This document shows positions 1 to 9,225 of a stretch of DNA of 64,000 nucleotides, one piece after another. Position 1 is the stretch's first letter; the number at the start of each line of letters is the position of its first letter. The stretch lies in contig JALDYZ010000010.1 of NCBI GenBank assembly GCA_030028905.1, forward strand, positions 62,001-126,000, written 5' to 3'. This DNA is from Ferirhizobium litorale (lineage in GTDB: Bacteria > Pseudomonadota > Alphaproteobacteria > Rhizobiales > Rhizobiaceae). The notes beneath the pieces are model-generated. The model had not been told where the DNA came from and made no database searches. It was given only the letters and a program-made list of their open reading frames with translations. A program made the translations under genes and the position numbers.

Positions 1-4
1 GATC

Positions 5-607
5 ATGGCCCGCATGGTCGCTGAAAGATCCGACGCCATCGCCTCCTTGGCCGAAGTTTTTCGCGAGCATGGATACGAAGGTGCGAGCCTTGCCTTGATC
101 GGCAAGGCCACCGGCCTAGGCAAGGGCAGCCTGTACCACTTCTTCCCGAATGGGAAGGAGGAGATGGTCCGGGCTGTGCTCGCCGATATCGAGCAATGGT
201 TTGAGGATTCCGTCTATTCTCCCCTGCGAAACGGCGACGATGCCAATGCCGCCATCGCGGCGATGCTCGATGAAACTGCGAAATACTTCAGGTCGGGCAA
301 GCGCGTCTGTCTCGTCGGTGCCCTGGCTGTTGCCAACACCCGAGACCTCTTCGCGCAAGCTATCCGGGGTTACTTCGTCGCCTGGGTAGACGCTCTGCAA
401 GCAGCGCTCGTCCGGCAAGGCCGTGACGCTGCGCAGGCTCGCCTCCTCTCCGAAGACGCCGTTCTCGCCATTCAGGGCGCGATCGTTCTCTCCCGGGCGC
501 TCGACGATCCCGCAGTCTTCCAACGGGCAATCGATCAGCTTCATGCCCGATTGGCATTCGATGGAAAGACGCTCAACGAAAACGCCTCCGGTCACGGGTT
601 GCCCTGA
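5..607 (+). CDS. TetR/AcrR family transcriptional regulator
   Basis: Predicted cytoplasmic DNA-binding repressor of 200 residues, a normal TetR length. The N-terminal helix-turn-helix is clear: residues 15-50 run from FREHGYEGASLALIGKATGL to GKGSLYHFFPNGKEEM, the usual recognition helix and the Y-F-P-K region. The C-terminal part resembles the LmrA/YxaF-type ligand domain, with the conserved stretch around CLVGALA. The start lies 4 bases from the window edge, so a second ATG three codons in, or a start outside the window, is possible. The next intact gene is on the other strand, and a decayed SDR gene follows on the same strand, which may once have been its target. The ligand is unknown. Confidence 0.9.
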   Translation: MARMVAERSDAIASLAEVFREHGYEGASLALIGKATGLGKGSLYHFFPNGKEEMVRAVLADIEQWFEDSVYSPLRNGDDANAAIAAMLDETAKYFRSGKRVCLVGALAVANTRDLFAQAIRGYFVAWVDALQAALVRQGRDAAQARLLSEDAVLAIQGAIVLSRALDDPAVFQRAIDQLHARLAFDGKTLNENASGHGLP

Positions 608-683
608 ACCCTCGTTGCTTCCTGACCTTCCGCGAGCATCGTCTGGTACATGAGATCGATCTGCTTCAGCATGGGGCATCTGG

Positions 684-720
684 CTCCGTTATACCTTTTC
701 GCAAAAAAGGTATAACGGAG
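684..720. repeat. Perfect 16-bp inverted repeat
   Basis: Two 16-base arms (ctccgttatacctttt and its exact reverse complement) flank a 5-base loop. It lies 77 bases after the TetR stop codon and before a decayed SDR gene. There is no T-run after either arm, so a Rho-independent terminator is not well supported. It could be a regulator operator, an RNA hairpin or the end of a lost mobile element. Confidence 0.75.
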
Positions 721-800
721 ATCGAAACCGTGCTCGATGGGTTGGTGGATCCGGGGAGGTGTCTCCCAAGGCGTGCGCGTCGTGCGGTTGTCTCCGGGGC

Positions 801-1034
801 GGAATCGAAACGAAAGCGTCCGTCCGCTTGGCTCAACGCTTGGCGGAAAAGGCAGGCACAGACCTTGAGGGTGGCAAGAAGATCATCATGGATAGTTTGG
901 GCGGCATACCCCTGGGGCGCCCGGCTAAGCCGGGCGAGGTCGCTGTTCTAATTGCCTTCCTGGCGTCGGATCGCACTGCATCGATCACTGGTACCGACTA
1001 CACCATCGGTGGAAGAACGGTGCCAACTGCGTAA
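801..1034 (+). pseudogene. SDR oxidoreductase, C-terminal remnant
   Basis: About 78 residues match the C-terminal third of short-chain dehydrogenases. The stretch has a conserved [20 protein letters not shown] segment, then [11 protein letters not shown] and a natural stop. The Rossmann GxxxGxG motif, NNAG and the catalytic YxxxK are all missing, so it cannot be active. Upstream bases give no SDR sequence. It sits between a TetR gene and a MarR gene; the TetR may have controlled the intact version. Function was lost by truncation rather than by point mutation within the remaining part. Confidence 0.75.
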
Positions 1035-1053
1035 CAGAAGACGTCCGCTGCCT

Positions 1054-1521
1054 TCAGGCGGGCGCGTCCCACCCGCCGATTCGGGAGTAGATCGCATTGC
1101 GGAGATGCCGGACATCGCGGTTCAGGGTCGCCAACTCCTGCGGCGTCTGTGTTGAAGCTGCGAGCAAGGCGTCGCTCAGGCAGCCGGCCTTGTGCTGCAG
1201 CGCGCGCCCCTCGTCCGTCAACGCAATCACAACCTGGCGTTCGTTGCTCAGGTTGCGTGTCCGTATCACCAGGCCGGAGGTTTCCAGGCGCTTCAAAAGT
1301 GGCGTTAGCGTACTCGACTCGAGAGCGAGAGAATGGGCAATGGCTCCTACCGTTTGCTTGTCTTCGCGCCATAGGACATTGAGCACAAGATACTGCGGAT
1401 AGGTCAGACCAAGCTTGTCTAGGAGCGGCTTGTAGGCACGCTGAATGGCGATGCCGGCAGTGTAGATCGCGTAGCAAAGCTGATCGTGTAGCGGGGGCGG
1501 ATCGTTATGCCGTGCAGTCAT
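1054..1521 (-). CDS. ohrR: MarR family regulator, OhrR type
   Basis: Winged-helix repressor of 155 residues. It resembles OhrR, the organic-hydroperoxide sensor: the N-terminal LCYAIYTAGIAIQRAYKPLL contains the position where OhrR has its peroxide-sensing cysteine. The LGLTYPQYLVL and LESSTLTPLLKRLE segments match the family core, and NERQVVIALTDEGRAL forms the wing. It is divergent from an exported alpha/beta hydrolase gene rather than from ohr, and the shared 145-base spacer holds repeated palindromes. Peroxide sensing is inferred from the family. The gene symbol is the family name, not proof of orthology. Confidence 0.88.
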   Translation of the reverse strand: MTARHNDPPPLHDQLCYAIYTAGIAIQRAYKPLLDKLGLTYPQYLVLNVLWREDKQTVGAIAHSLALESSTLTPLLKRLETSGLVIRTRNLSNERQVVIALTDEGRALQHKAGCLSDALLAASTQTPQELATLNRDVRHLRNAIYSRIGGWDAPA

Positions 1522-1571
1522 TTTTGAGCTCCTATGTGCTGGAGTTTAGCAAACGATACCGCAAAAAACAA

Positions 1572-1632
1572 TATCGCGATAAAAGATATTGACAGACAAA
1601 CTCAAATCTGAAAACCTACAAATATCGCGATA
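1572..1632. promoter_or_regulatory. Probable OhrR/MarR operators
   Basis: The AT-rich spacer between the divergent MarR and hydrolase genes holds two identical copies of the 10-base palindrome tatcgcgata (1572-1581 and 1623-1632). The second copy runs into another ATTATCGCAAT half. Spacing is 51 bases. The location between the two starts suggests autoregulation plus control of the hydrolase. This is inferred from position and symmetry. Confidence 0.65.
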
Positions 1633-1666
1633 ACAATTATCGCAATTACATAAAGAGGAGAAAGCT

Positions 1667-2452
1667 ATGCCCAGGACTATGAGCACTTTGGCTGCAGCCG
1701 CGGCCGCCGCTGCAATGACCGCCACAATGCCGGCGAACGCTTCGGACACAATCCCTGAAAACCAGGCTGTGAAGAACGTGGTGCTCGTGCACGGCGCCTT
1801 TGCGGATGGTTCAGGCTGGAAAGGGGTGTACGACAATCTCACGCAGCGCGGCTATCGCGTCACCATTGTCCAAAACCCGTTGACCTCTCTCGAAGACGAC
1901 GTTGCCGCCACAAGGCGCGCGCTTGAGCGCCAGGATGGTCCCGCCATTCTGGTCGGGCATTCATGGGGTGGCACAGTCATCACGGAAGCCGGCATCGATG
2001 CGAAGGTCGCGGGGCTTGTCTATGTCTCCGCTCTTTCGCCAGACGCCGGCGAGACGACGGCCCAGCAGTATGAGGGTTTTGCGCCCGCATCGGAATTCGT
2101 CATCGAGACCACGAAAGATGGTTTTGGATATGTAAGCCCCGGAAAGTTCAAGGCTGGTTTTGCACATGACGTCAGCGATGCCGACGTCGCATTCATGAGA
2201 GACGCGCAGGTCCCCATCAACATGTCGGCATTCGGCACAGAGCTCGGAAACGCTGCCTGGCGCACCAAGCCCAGCTGGGCTGTTATAGCGACAGAGGATA
2301 AAGCATTCGATCAGGCAATGCTGATTCATATGGCCGAGCGCATCAAAGCGAAGATCACCAAGGTCTCAGCAAGCCACGCGCTGTTCATGACGCAGCCAAC
2401 AGCGATCGCCGACACCATCGACGAAGCAGCAAAAACTGTTTCGGCGAAGTAA
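1667..2452 (+). CDS. Exported alpha/beta hydrolase
   Basis: A 261-residue alpha/beta-hydrolase-fold protein. Residues 1-25 form a signal peptide (alanine-rich core ending near ANA-SD). The HGAFADGSGW segment is the oxyanion-hole region, GHSWGG holds the nucleophilic Ser, the Asp is likely in IATEDKAF, and the His in SASHALF. A strong ribosome site (aagaggagaaa) precedes the ATG. The gene is divergent from an OhrR-type regulator, so it is probably induced by peroxide or a related signal. A strong hairpin follows the stop. The substrate cannot be read from the sequence; esterase or haloperoxidase-like activity is possible. Confidence 0.88.
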   Translation: MPRTMSTLAAAAAAAAMTATMPANASDTIPENQAVKNVVLVHGAFADGSGWKGVYDNLTQRGYRVTIVQNPLTSLEDDVAATRRALERQDGPAILVGHSWGGTVITEAGIDAKVAGLVYVSALSPDAGETTAQQYEGFAPASEFVIETTKDGFGYVSPGKFKAGFAHDVSDADVAFMRDAQVPINMSAFGTELGNAAWRTKPSWAVIATEDKAFDQAMLIHMAERIKAKITKVSASHALFMTQPTAIADTIDEAAKTVSAK

Positions 2453-2469
2453 GCATGAGAATTCGCGCT

Positions 2470-2505
2470 CCATCATCGGGACAGGCATCCCTGTCCCGAT
2501 GATGG
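2470..2505 (+). terminator. Strong hairpin after the hydrolase gene
   Basis: A perfect 16-bp stem (ccatcatcgggacagg and its reverse complement) with a 4-base loop starts 18 bases after the hydrolase stop. Only a weak A/T stretch follows, so termination is likely but not of the classical U-tract type. Confidence 0.6.
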
Positions 2506-2647
2506 AATAGAAGGTTTATGCCGACAGCACTGCGTTGGGTACTAGCGCAAACCTGTGACGACTGCGCGATTTCCGATTGAGATCGATTGCACACCCGAGC
2601 CCGCCACTTCCCGAAATTTTTGCCCACCAATTCACCGAGGTAACCCC

Positions 2648-4282
2648 GTGGATCAGAACACGTATGAAACCGACCGAGATGAAAACCCGGCAACGCCACA
2701 TCATGAACTTCGAGATGAGTTCGACTTCATCGTATGCGGCGCCGGCTCCAGCGGCTCGGTCGTTGCCGCGCGGCTCGCAGAATGTGGAACCGCCCGCGTC
2801 CTGCTCCTTGAAGCAGGCGGCGACGACGCGGCCGAATCCGTTATGAACCCGGCCCAGTGGCCGCTCAATCTCGGCACGGGCCGTGACTGGGGTTTCGTTG
2901 GAGAACCAGCACCCGAACTCTACGATCGACGTCTTCCTCTCAGCATGGGCAAGGGCTTGGGCGGCGGGTCGAGCATCAACGTCATGGTTTGGGCACGCGG
3001 CCACAAGGAAGATTGGAACCACTTTGCGGCCGAAGCGAACGATGACGCGTGGGGCTATGAATCGGTTCTCGGTTATTACCGTCGGATCGAGGATTGGCGC
3101 GGCACGCCGGATCCTGTGCGACGAGGCGGCGGGGGACCCGTATATGTCGCGCAGCCACGTTCACCACAGCCAGTCGCACAGGCTTTGCTGAACGCTGCAT
3201 CGGCCATGGGCATTCCGGTGTTCGACACCCCAAACGGCGAAATGATGGAGAGCGCCGGAGGCGCATCGATCGCCGAGTTGCGGATACGGAATGGCAGGCG
3301 GGAATCGATCTTTGGGTCTTATGTTCGTCCAATGATGGCGAGGCGAAATCTTACGGTTGTCACCGATGCCCTGGTCACGCGCCTCATCTTCGATGGCAAA
3401 CGGGTGAGGGGCGTTCACGCGCTCGTCGATGGCCAGCGGCGTCAGTTCACGGCCCGTTGCGAGACAGTACTGTCTCTTGGCGCGATCAACACGCCGAAAG
3501 TGCTGATGCAGTCTGGCATCGGCCCAAAAGACGAGTTGAAAGCTCACGGGATAGCTGTCGTTCAGCACCTCCCTGGTGTGGGTCGCAATCATCAGGATCA
3601 TCTCGCGTTCGGCTGCACCTGGGCATATCGAAAACCCGAAGGCGTCGGTGGTGGAGGCTGCGAGGCAACACTTTACTGGAAAAGCGACTCTCGTCTTGTT
3701 CAGCCGGATATCCTTCAGTGCCAACTGGAATTCGCGGTTCCGTCGCCGATTGAAACGGGTCTCCACACGCCGGACCATGGCTGGACGATGTTCACGGGGC
3801 TTGCCCAGCCGAAAAGCCGCGGCCGGCTGCGCCTTTCCGGAGCGGAGCCGCAGGATCCTATCCTGATCGAACCCAACTCTCTGAGTGAACCGGAGGACAT
3901 GGCGGCAGCTTTGGTAGCCGTGGAACAGTGCCGCGAATTGGGAAACAGCGAGACGTTTACGCCGCTGGTCGAGCGCGAGACAGCGCCGGGTGCTCAAGAC
4001 CGTTCAGGAATGATTGAATTTATCCGGCGGTCGGCGGTCACCTACTGGCATCAGTCTTGTACCGCTAAAATGGGACGAGACAGCATGTCGGTGGTGGACA
4101 ACCAGTTAAAGGTATACGGCATCGATGGGATTCGCATCGCAGACTCCTCGATCATGCCGCGTATTACCACCGGCAACACGATGGCGCCCTGCGTTGTCAT
4201 AGGGGAGCGCGCTGCCGATTTGATCCGAATACAGCACGGTTTGTTGCACTCGCCGAGTGTCGATCCATCGCCCATACGATGA
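2648..4282 (+). CDS. GMC family FAD-dependent oxidoreductase
   Basis: A 544-residue glucose-methanol-choline oxidoreductase, of choline or alcohol dehydrogenase type. The ADP-binding motif is near the N-terminus (FIVCGAGSSGSVVAARLAE), followed by the GMC signature GKGLGGGSSINVMVWARGH. The C-terminal part carries the catalytic YWHQSCTAKMG histidine region and the FAD-closing RIADSSIMPRITTGNTMAP segment. I chose the GTG preceded by CGAGG at 7 bases; an upstream in-frame GTG at 2555 would add 31 poorly conserved residues. The gene stands alone, with decayed integrase sequence downstream. The substrate alcohol is unknown. Confidence 0.9.
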   Translation: MDQNTYETDRDENPATPHHELRDEFDFIVCGAGSSGSVVAARLAECGTARVLLLEAGGDDAAESVMNPAQWPLNLGTGRDWGFVGEPAPELYDRRLPLSMGKGLGGGSSINVMVWARGHKEDWNHFAAEANDDAWGYESVLGYYRRIEDWRGTPDPVRRGGGGPVYVAQPRSPQPVAQALLNAASAMGIPVFDTPNGEMMESAGGASIAELRIRNGRRESIFGSYVRPMMARRNLTVVTDALVTRLIFDGKRVRGVHALVDGQRRQFTARCETVLSLGAINTPKVLMQSGIGPKDELKAHGIAVVQHLPGVGRNHQDHLAFGCTWAYRKPEGVGGGGCEATLYWKSDSRLVQPDILQCQLEFAVPSPIETGLHTPDHGWTMFTGLAQPKSRGRLRLSGAEPQDPILIEPNSLSEPEDMAAALVAVEQCRELGNSETFTPLVERETAPGAQDRSGMIEFIRRSAVTYWHQSCTAKMGRDSMSVVDNQLKVYGIDGIRIADSSIMPRITTGNTMAPCVVIGERAADLIRIQHGLLHSPSVDPSPIR

Positions 4283-4527
4283 GGAGTATCGATCCTTAGC
4301 GAACGCAGTATGACGGTCGGCGCCAGCTCCGTTATATCGGCAAAAAGCGTGTCGATCCCGTCGGTGGCATCGGACTACTGCGCAGTCGCATCGGCGCCGG
4401 CACTTCGTCGCATACCCGGTACCTCCGAGTCGGTCGCGATCAATGAAGTGCAATCGGCCTTGATACCGCGATATAGCGAAACTGTGCCGGGTGCCTATGC
4501 TTGCTACTGCCGCGGCAGGGGAGGGTT

Positions 4528-4710
4528 CTAAAATCCCGAGGCGTTCGTCAGATTGACCCGGAAACGATCGCGCTGGCGTTGGTATTTGCGGGTCATTTCG
4601 GCCGAGGCATGGCCGAGCTGTTTTTGCAACTGGCGCTCGTCGACCTCGGCCGAGGAGGCGCGACCGGCGCGCAGCGAATGGCGAGAACTTTTGTACCCGT
4701 TCGCCTTCAC
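4528..4710 (-). pseudogene. Tyrosine recombinase, C-terminal remnant
   Basis: About 60 residues match the C-terminal catalytic end of phage-type integrases. The remnant has HSLRAG (the HxxR box), then LQKQLGHASAEMTRKYQR with the LGH box and the nucleophilic Tyr, and a natural stop. The N-terminal arm-binding and core-binding domains and the first catalytic Arg are absent. It shows that a mobile element or phage once integrated here. The flanking bases 4283-4527 hold no gene that I can recognise. Confidence 0.75.
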
Positions 4711-4863
4711 TGAGATCGCCGCGCACGCCGGCGGCGCGACCGCCGCCTGCACTGAATCTATTACTGTTCGCTGAGATCGTTGCCGTTGCTGGAGGCACTC
4801 AGACATGCGCATTTGGCCAAGCAAACGTCAATCTCCCGGCAAATGTACTGAAGGGAAGTCGTG

Positions 4864-5177
4864 TCATCGACTGTTGTTCAAGATCTTCTCCAGCCCTTGG
4901 TTCCAGTACGGTTGATGCCCAAATCGATCGACGAGCCAGTCGATGAAAACTCGCACTTTTGGTGCTAGCTCACGGGAACTTGGATATAGCGCCCAAAGCG
5001 TCTGGGTTGAAACCAGCGGGTATTCGGGAAGGGCTGGCACGAGGGCGCCAGATCGGAGTTCGTCCGATGCGCACCAAGTGGCCATCAGAGCGATGCCAAG
5101 CCCGGCAGAGGCTGCGCGGCGCTGATGCTGCGGAGTTGGGCGATGCGTGCGAAAAGGCTCAAATCGTCCACGTCCAT
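4864..5177 (-). pseudogene. LysR regulator with internal deletion (copy 1)
   Basis: Second copy of the LysR gene that lies intact at 7595-8521. The last 73 residues match that copy at all but about 7 positions, and the first roughly 20 codons (MDVDDLSLFARIAQLRS) are also present. Between them 613 bases are missing, which also breaks the frame. The lost part includes most of the helix-turn-helix and the effector domain's first half. Homology continues through the divergent promoter to about 5309. The neighbouring quinone oxidoreductase has thus lost its local regulator and may be controlled in trans by the intact copy. Confidence 0.88.
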
Positions 5178-5321
5178 AGGGGCGCTTTCAAAATTTTGTT
5201 GAAACTGATCCTAAGGTAGGGCCGCTACTCAAAGCAATCACGAAAGCTCAAATAGGAGGCATCGAGACGGCGCCATCGCTTACGGGCTCCGTCAAGGCTC
5301 TACCAATGAAAGGATATCGTC

Positions 5322-6311
5322 ATGACAAAGACCATGAAGGCGGCCGTCCTCACCCGTTTCGGCGGCCCGGACGCATTCGAAATGCGCGACGTAAAAGTGC
5401 CGGCGGTCGGTTCGCGCCAAGTGCGAGTGCGGGTGCATGCCACCGCCATCAACCCGCTCGATTATCAGATCCGCCGCGGCGACTACACAGACTACGTGCC
5501 GTTGCCCGCAATCATCGGCCATGACATCTCGGGCGTGATCGAGGAGCTAGGCTCAGACGTTCACGAGTTCACAGTCGGTGATGAGGTCTATTACACACCG
5601 AAGATCTTCGGCGGTGCCGGCTCATACGCAGAGCAGCACGTCGCCGACGTCGAGCTCGTCGGCCGAAAGCCCCGGAATCTAACGCACCTTGAGGCGGCGA
5701 GCCTGACGCTCGTTGGCGGTACCGTTTGGGAGGCGTTCATCCAGCGCGCGCAGCTAAAGGCCGGCGAAACGATCCTCATCCACGGCGGTGCGGGCGGCGT
5801 TGGCACGATCGCGGTGCAGGTAGCCAAGGCGATCGGCGCACGGGTGATCACGACGGCGCTTGCCCGCGACCACGACTTCGTGCGCTCGCTTGGTGCCGAC
5901 GAAGCGATCGACTTCTCCGCGGAAAACTACGTGGAGGCGGTCGCCCGGCTTACCGGAGGGGAAGGCGTGAACGTCATTTTCGACACCATCGGCGGCGATA
6001 CGCTCACGCGAAGCCCGCTCGCGCTGGCGGATGCCGGACGCGTGGTCAGCCTCGTTGATATCGCGCAGCCGCAGAACCTCATTGAGGCGTGGGGCAAGAA
6101 CGCGGCCTACCATTTTGTGTTCACCCGCCAGAACCGCGGCAAGCTCGACGCGCTCACGGACTTGGTCGAGCGCGGCCTGGTCAAGCCCGTGATTGGCGCC
6201 ACGCTGACGCTTGCCCGCATGGGTGAGGCGCACGAGCTGCTGGAAAATGGCTCCGCGCGGGGTTTACGCGGAAAGGTCGTGATCGACGTGTCGGGCGAGG
6301 CGGGTGCCTAA
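5322..6311 (+). CDS. NADPH:quinone oxidoreductase family protein (copy 1)
   Basis: Zinc-independent medium-chain dehydrogenase/reductase of 329 residues, in the quinone oxidoreductase (QOR/zeta-crystallin) group. The GroES-like part includes [13 protein letters not shown] and [11 protein letters not shown]. The Rossmann motif [19 protein letters not shown] is intact, with GLRGKVVID at the end. It probably reduces quinones or enones with NADPH in the cytoplasm. AAAGGA precedes the ATG. It is a paralogue of the gene at 9226 (similar along the whole length) and, like it, was transcribed away from a LysR gene, here broken. An LLM oxidoreductase gene follows. Confidence 0.9.
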   Translation: MTKTMKAAVLTRFGGPDAFEMRDVKVPAVGSRQVRVRVHATAINPLDYQIRRGDYTDYVPLPAIIGHDISGVIEELGSDVHEFTVGDEVYYTPKIFGGAGSYAEQHVADVELVGRKPRNLTHLEAASLTLVGGTVWEAFIQRAQLKAGETILIHGGAGGVGTIAVQVAKAIGARVITTALARDHDFVRSLGADEAIDFSAENYVEAVARLTGGEGVNVIFDTIGGDTLTRSPLALADAGRVVSLVDIAQPQNLIEAWGKNAAYHFVFTRQNRGKLDALTDLVERGLVKPVIGATLTLARMGEAHELLENGSARGLRGKVVIDVSGEAGA

Positions 6312-6381
6312 CTCGACATTTGGAACGTCGCGCGGACGGTCGGGGCTTACCCCGGCCGTCCGTTTCAAGAAGGAAAGAACG

Positions 6382-7371
6382 ATGATGATCACCCCATCGC
6401 CGGCCGAGAACGCCGGTCCGAACCCTTTCGGTCGCGGCTACGCGTCAATGTTCGCGCCCCAGCAGCTGACGGTCGGCGTCTATTTCCCGATCGAGGCTTT
6501 CGACGGACCCGAGCCGGCTATGCACGACCAGATCGAGCTCGCCCAGCAAGCCGAGCGTCTCGGCTTTGCCGCGCTCTGGGCGCGGGACGTGCCGCTCAAC
6601 GACCCGAGTTTCGGCGATCTAGGCCAGATCTACGACCCTTTCGTTTGGCTCGCGACGATCGCGGCGCGCACGTCCGCCATCGCGCTCGCCACGGGCGCCG
6701 TCATACTGCCGCTCCATCACCCGATCGATGCCGCCAAGGCGGCGGCGTCGCTCGATCGCCTATCCGGCGGACGTTTCGTGTTCGGCGTCGCTTCGGGCGA
6801 CCGCCCGGTCGAGTACCCGGCCTATGGCCGCGACGCAGACCTGCGTGGCGTACTCTTCCGCGACGCGTTCGACTACGTGGAAGCGTTGCTCACGAAGCGT
6901 TTTCCGGCCCACGCGTCGGCGCACTATGGCCGGCTGGCGGGCGGCGGCGATCTCGTGCCCAAACCTCTCTCGCCCCGGCTGCCCACCCTCGTCACCGGCC
7001 AAAGCCAGCAATCGCTTGACTGGATCGCGCAGCGTAGCGATGGCTGGCTCACTTACCCGCGCGACGCAAATCAGCAGGCGCAGGTCGCCGCGCGTTGGTG
7101 CGAAGCACTCGGCCGCCTCGGAGCAGGATTCAAGCCAATCGCCCAATCGCTCTACGTCGACCTGGCCGCAGATCCGGATACGCCGCCCAGCCCCATCCAT
7201 CTTGGATATCGGGTGGGCCGACGGCGGCTGGCCGACCTATTGGACGACCTGCGCTCAAATGGGGTCAACCACGTCGCACTGAACCTCAAGTTCAGCCGGA
7301 GACCGGTAGCCGATGTTCTCGATGAGATCGGAACTGAAGTCATTCCGCATTTCAGGATCAGTGCGCCATGA
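6382..7371 (+). CDS. LLM-class (luciferase-like) oxidoreductase
   Basis: A 329-residue flavin-dependent TIM-barrel enzyme related to bacterial luciferase, close to the BA3436-type group. Diagnostic stretches are AQQAERLGFAALWARDVPL, ATGAVILPLHHPIDAAKAAA and LSGGRFVFGVASGDRP. The ATG was chosen because GAAGGAAAG lies 5 bases before it; the reading frame stays open further upstream into the quinone oxidoreductase stop. It lies 70 bases after the quinone oxidoreductase and is probably co-transcribed, which suggests linked redox chemistry on one substrate. F420 versus FMN use cannot be told. Confidence 0.88.
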   Translation: MMITPSPAENAGPNPFGRGYASMFAPQQLTVGVYFPIEAFDGPEPAMHDQIELAQQAERLGFAALWARDVPLNDPSFGDLGQIYDPFVWLATIAARTSAIALATGAVILPLHHPIDAAKAAASLDRLSGGRFVFGVASGDRPVEYPAYGRDADLRGVLFRDAFDYVEALLTKRFPAHASAHYGRLAGGGDLVPKPLSPRLPTLVTGQSQQSLDWIAQRSDGWLTYPRDANQQAQVAARWCEALGRLGAGFKPIAQSLYVDLAADPDTPPSPIHLGYRVGRRRLADLLDDLRSNGVNHVALNLKFSRRPVADVLDEIGTEVIPHFRISAP

Positions 7372-7594
7372 GCTGCGCGTGCCATGTCAAATAGACGATT
7401 GGTGAGATCGATGTTCGCGCCTAGCACTTAGCTACACGGTTGCTCCAGGTTACCGCTCCGTCCAGCGCTCCGTTGTTTGCGCTGGATTGGAGCGATTGCT
7501 GTTCCGTCGATCGTTGCCGTTGCTGGAAGCGCCACAAGTATATTTTGGGTACGCAACTCACAAACTGCAGAGAAATGCTAACGACAAGTGAGAG

Positions 7595-8521
7595 TCAGCG
7601 ACTGTTGTTCAAGAACCTCTCAAGGCCCTCGTCCCAGTACGGTTGATTCCCAAACCGATCGACGAGCCAGTCGATGAACACCCGCACTTTTGGCGCCAAC
7701 TCACGGGAACTTGGATATAGCGCCCATAGCGTCTGGGTGGAGATTAGCGGGTAGTCAGGAAGGGCTGGCACGAGGGCGCCAGATCGGAGTTCGTCCGATG
7801 CGCACCAAGTGGCCATCAGAGCGATGCCAAGTCCGGCAGAGGCCGCGTCGCGGACGGCGCTCCCGTCATTGATGCGGAGGCTGGGGGTAACACGCCGCTC
7901 GATCACCTCTGCATCCTTCCCTCGAAACGTCCAGAGATCGAGCGTGCCGACGACGAGGCAGACATGTTCCGCCAAGTCGTCGGGCGTGTTCGGCCGCCCG
8001 CGTTGCTCGATATACTCGGGCGACGCAACCAGCACTCGATTGTCCGGAGCAAGCCGCCGCGCGACGAAGGACGAGTCGCTGGGCTCGGTATAGCGAACCG
8101 CCACATCGAAGGCACCTTCGACGAGATCGACGATGCTGTCCGAGATGCGCAAGTCGAGGGCCAGTTCGGGATATCGCCTACAGAAGTCGGGCAGACCCGG
8201 CACAATATGCATCCGCGCGAACGAGGCCGGAGCCGCCACGCGCAACGTGCCGCGAGGCGCGGCTTGCTCTCGCCCAAGCGCCGCTCGGGCGGATTCTGCC
8301 GCATGCACAACATGTTCCGCATGCGGCAGGAAGGCGAGGCCGTCCTCGGTCAAGGTCGCTTGCCGAGTCGTGCGGTGGAGAAGTCTGGCGCTGAGCTTTC
8401 GCTCGAGCGCCGCCAGTCTGGCGCTGGCTCCCGCTGGCGTTAGACCTACGTCGCGCGCTGCAGCGCTGATGCTGCGGAGTTGGGCGATACGTACGAAAAG
8501 GCTCAAATCGTCCACGTCCAT
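7595..8521 (-). CDS. LysR family transcriptional regulator (intact copy 2)
   Basis: Full-length 308-residue LysR protein. The N-terminal helix-turn-helix includes ISAAARDVGLTPAGASARLAA, followed by LHRTTRQATLTEDG. The effector domain includes a MATWCASDEL segment near the C-terminus. It is divergent from the small exported protein at 8706 and the quinone oxidoreductase at 9226. This arrangement matches the broken copy at 4864 beside the first quinone oxidoreductase, so the unit was duplicated. By family habit it probably activates the divergent genes on binding a small aromatic or electrophilic ligand. Confidence 0.92.
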   Translation of the reverse strand: MDVDDLSLFVRIAQLRSISAAARDVGLTPAGASARLAALERKLSARLLHRTTRQATLTEDGLAFLPHAEHVVHAAESARAALGREQAAPRGTLRVAAPASFARMHIVPGLPDFCRRYPELALDLRISDSIVDLVEGAFDVAVRYTEPSDSSFVARRLAPDNRVLVASPEYIEQRGRPNTPDDLAEHVCLVVGTLDLWTFRGKDAEVIERRVTPSLRINDGSAVRDAASAGLGIALMATWCASDELRSGALVPALPDYPLISTQTLWALYPSSRELAPKVRVFIDWLVDRFGNQPYWDEGLERFLNNSR

Positions 8522-8705
8522 GGGGTCGCTTTCAAATGTTTGTTGAAACTGATCCTAAGACAGGGCCGCTACTCAAGGCAATCACGAAAGCTCAAATAGG
8601 AAGCATCAAGACGGCGCCATCGCTTATGGGATCCGTCAAGGCTTTACGAATGTACAAACGAACCGGGCGGGATCGCATCGGTATCACATCAAATAGGAAA
8701 GCGTT

Positions 8706-8981
8706 ATGACCGCAACAACTCGAAAAATCGTCGCCACTACCGTATTACTGGCCAGCTTGGCAGTCCAGACGGCACTTGCCACAAAAGCTCGCGCCCTTGA
8801 GCCAATTCCGGGCAGCATCACGTTTCAGGGACAGCCGAAAACAAAACTGCAAAAGTCTCCTGTTGGAAGCATCTTCTCCCACAGCTTCTATGCATACGGC
8901 GCGCGCTATGAGGAAACCTACAGGCTTAGGGAAGACAGATCGTTGGAGCTCGTGCACCGCCGGCGGATGAGCAATCGATAA
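8706..8981 (+). CDS. Small exported protein of unknown function
   Basis: A 91-residue protein with a clear N-terminal signal peptide (TRKIVATTVLLASLAVQTAL, cleavage probably near ARA-LE). The mature part of about 60 residues is basic and has aromatic YAYGARYEETYRL, with no domain I recognise. The ribosome site AATAGGAAAG lies upstream. It sits between the intact LysR gene and its quinone oxidoreductase; the equivalent place beside the first quinone oxidoreductase has no such gene, so it was inserted or lost in one copy. Bases 8982-9225 hold no convincing gene. Confidence 0.65.
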   Translation: MTATTRKIVATTVLLASLAVQTALATKARALEPIPGSITFQGQPKTKLQKSPVGSIFSHSFYAYGARYEETYRLREDRSLELVHRRRMSNR

Positions 8982-9225
8982 GATCTTTGAGTGCCGATCA
9001 CGGTGCATGCTTGGACAGCCCTCGGCAAATCCTGCTCGTCAAGACGAACGGCTTGCCGACGGCAAGTTCTGCAACCTGTTGGCATGTCCCTCATTCAACG
9101 AGCTGCCAAGGCAGCCGGGACCGGTCTCGCCTATCTGCCTGGTTGTGTGACGGATATCTAGCGTTCAGCGCGCGCTAGTCGAAAAACTGCTGCTGCAAAC
9201 TCCTATTGAGAAACGAGGATCTAAA

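Noticed and set aside
9084-9158. Short frame with AGTGLAYLPGCV resembling a LysR effector-domain segment
   Set aside because: Only about 20 residues match loosely and the surroundings show no further LysR sequence; too weak to annotate.
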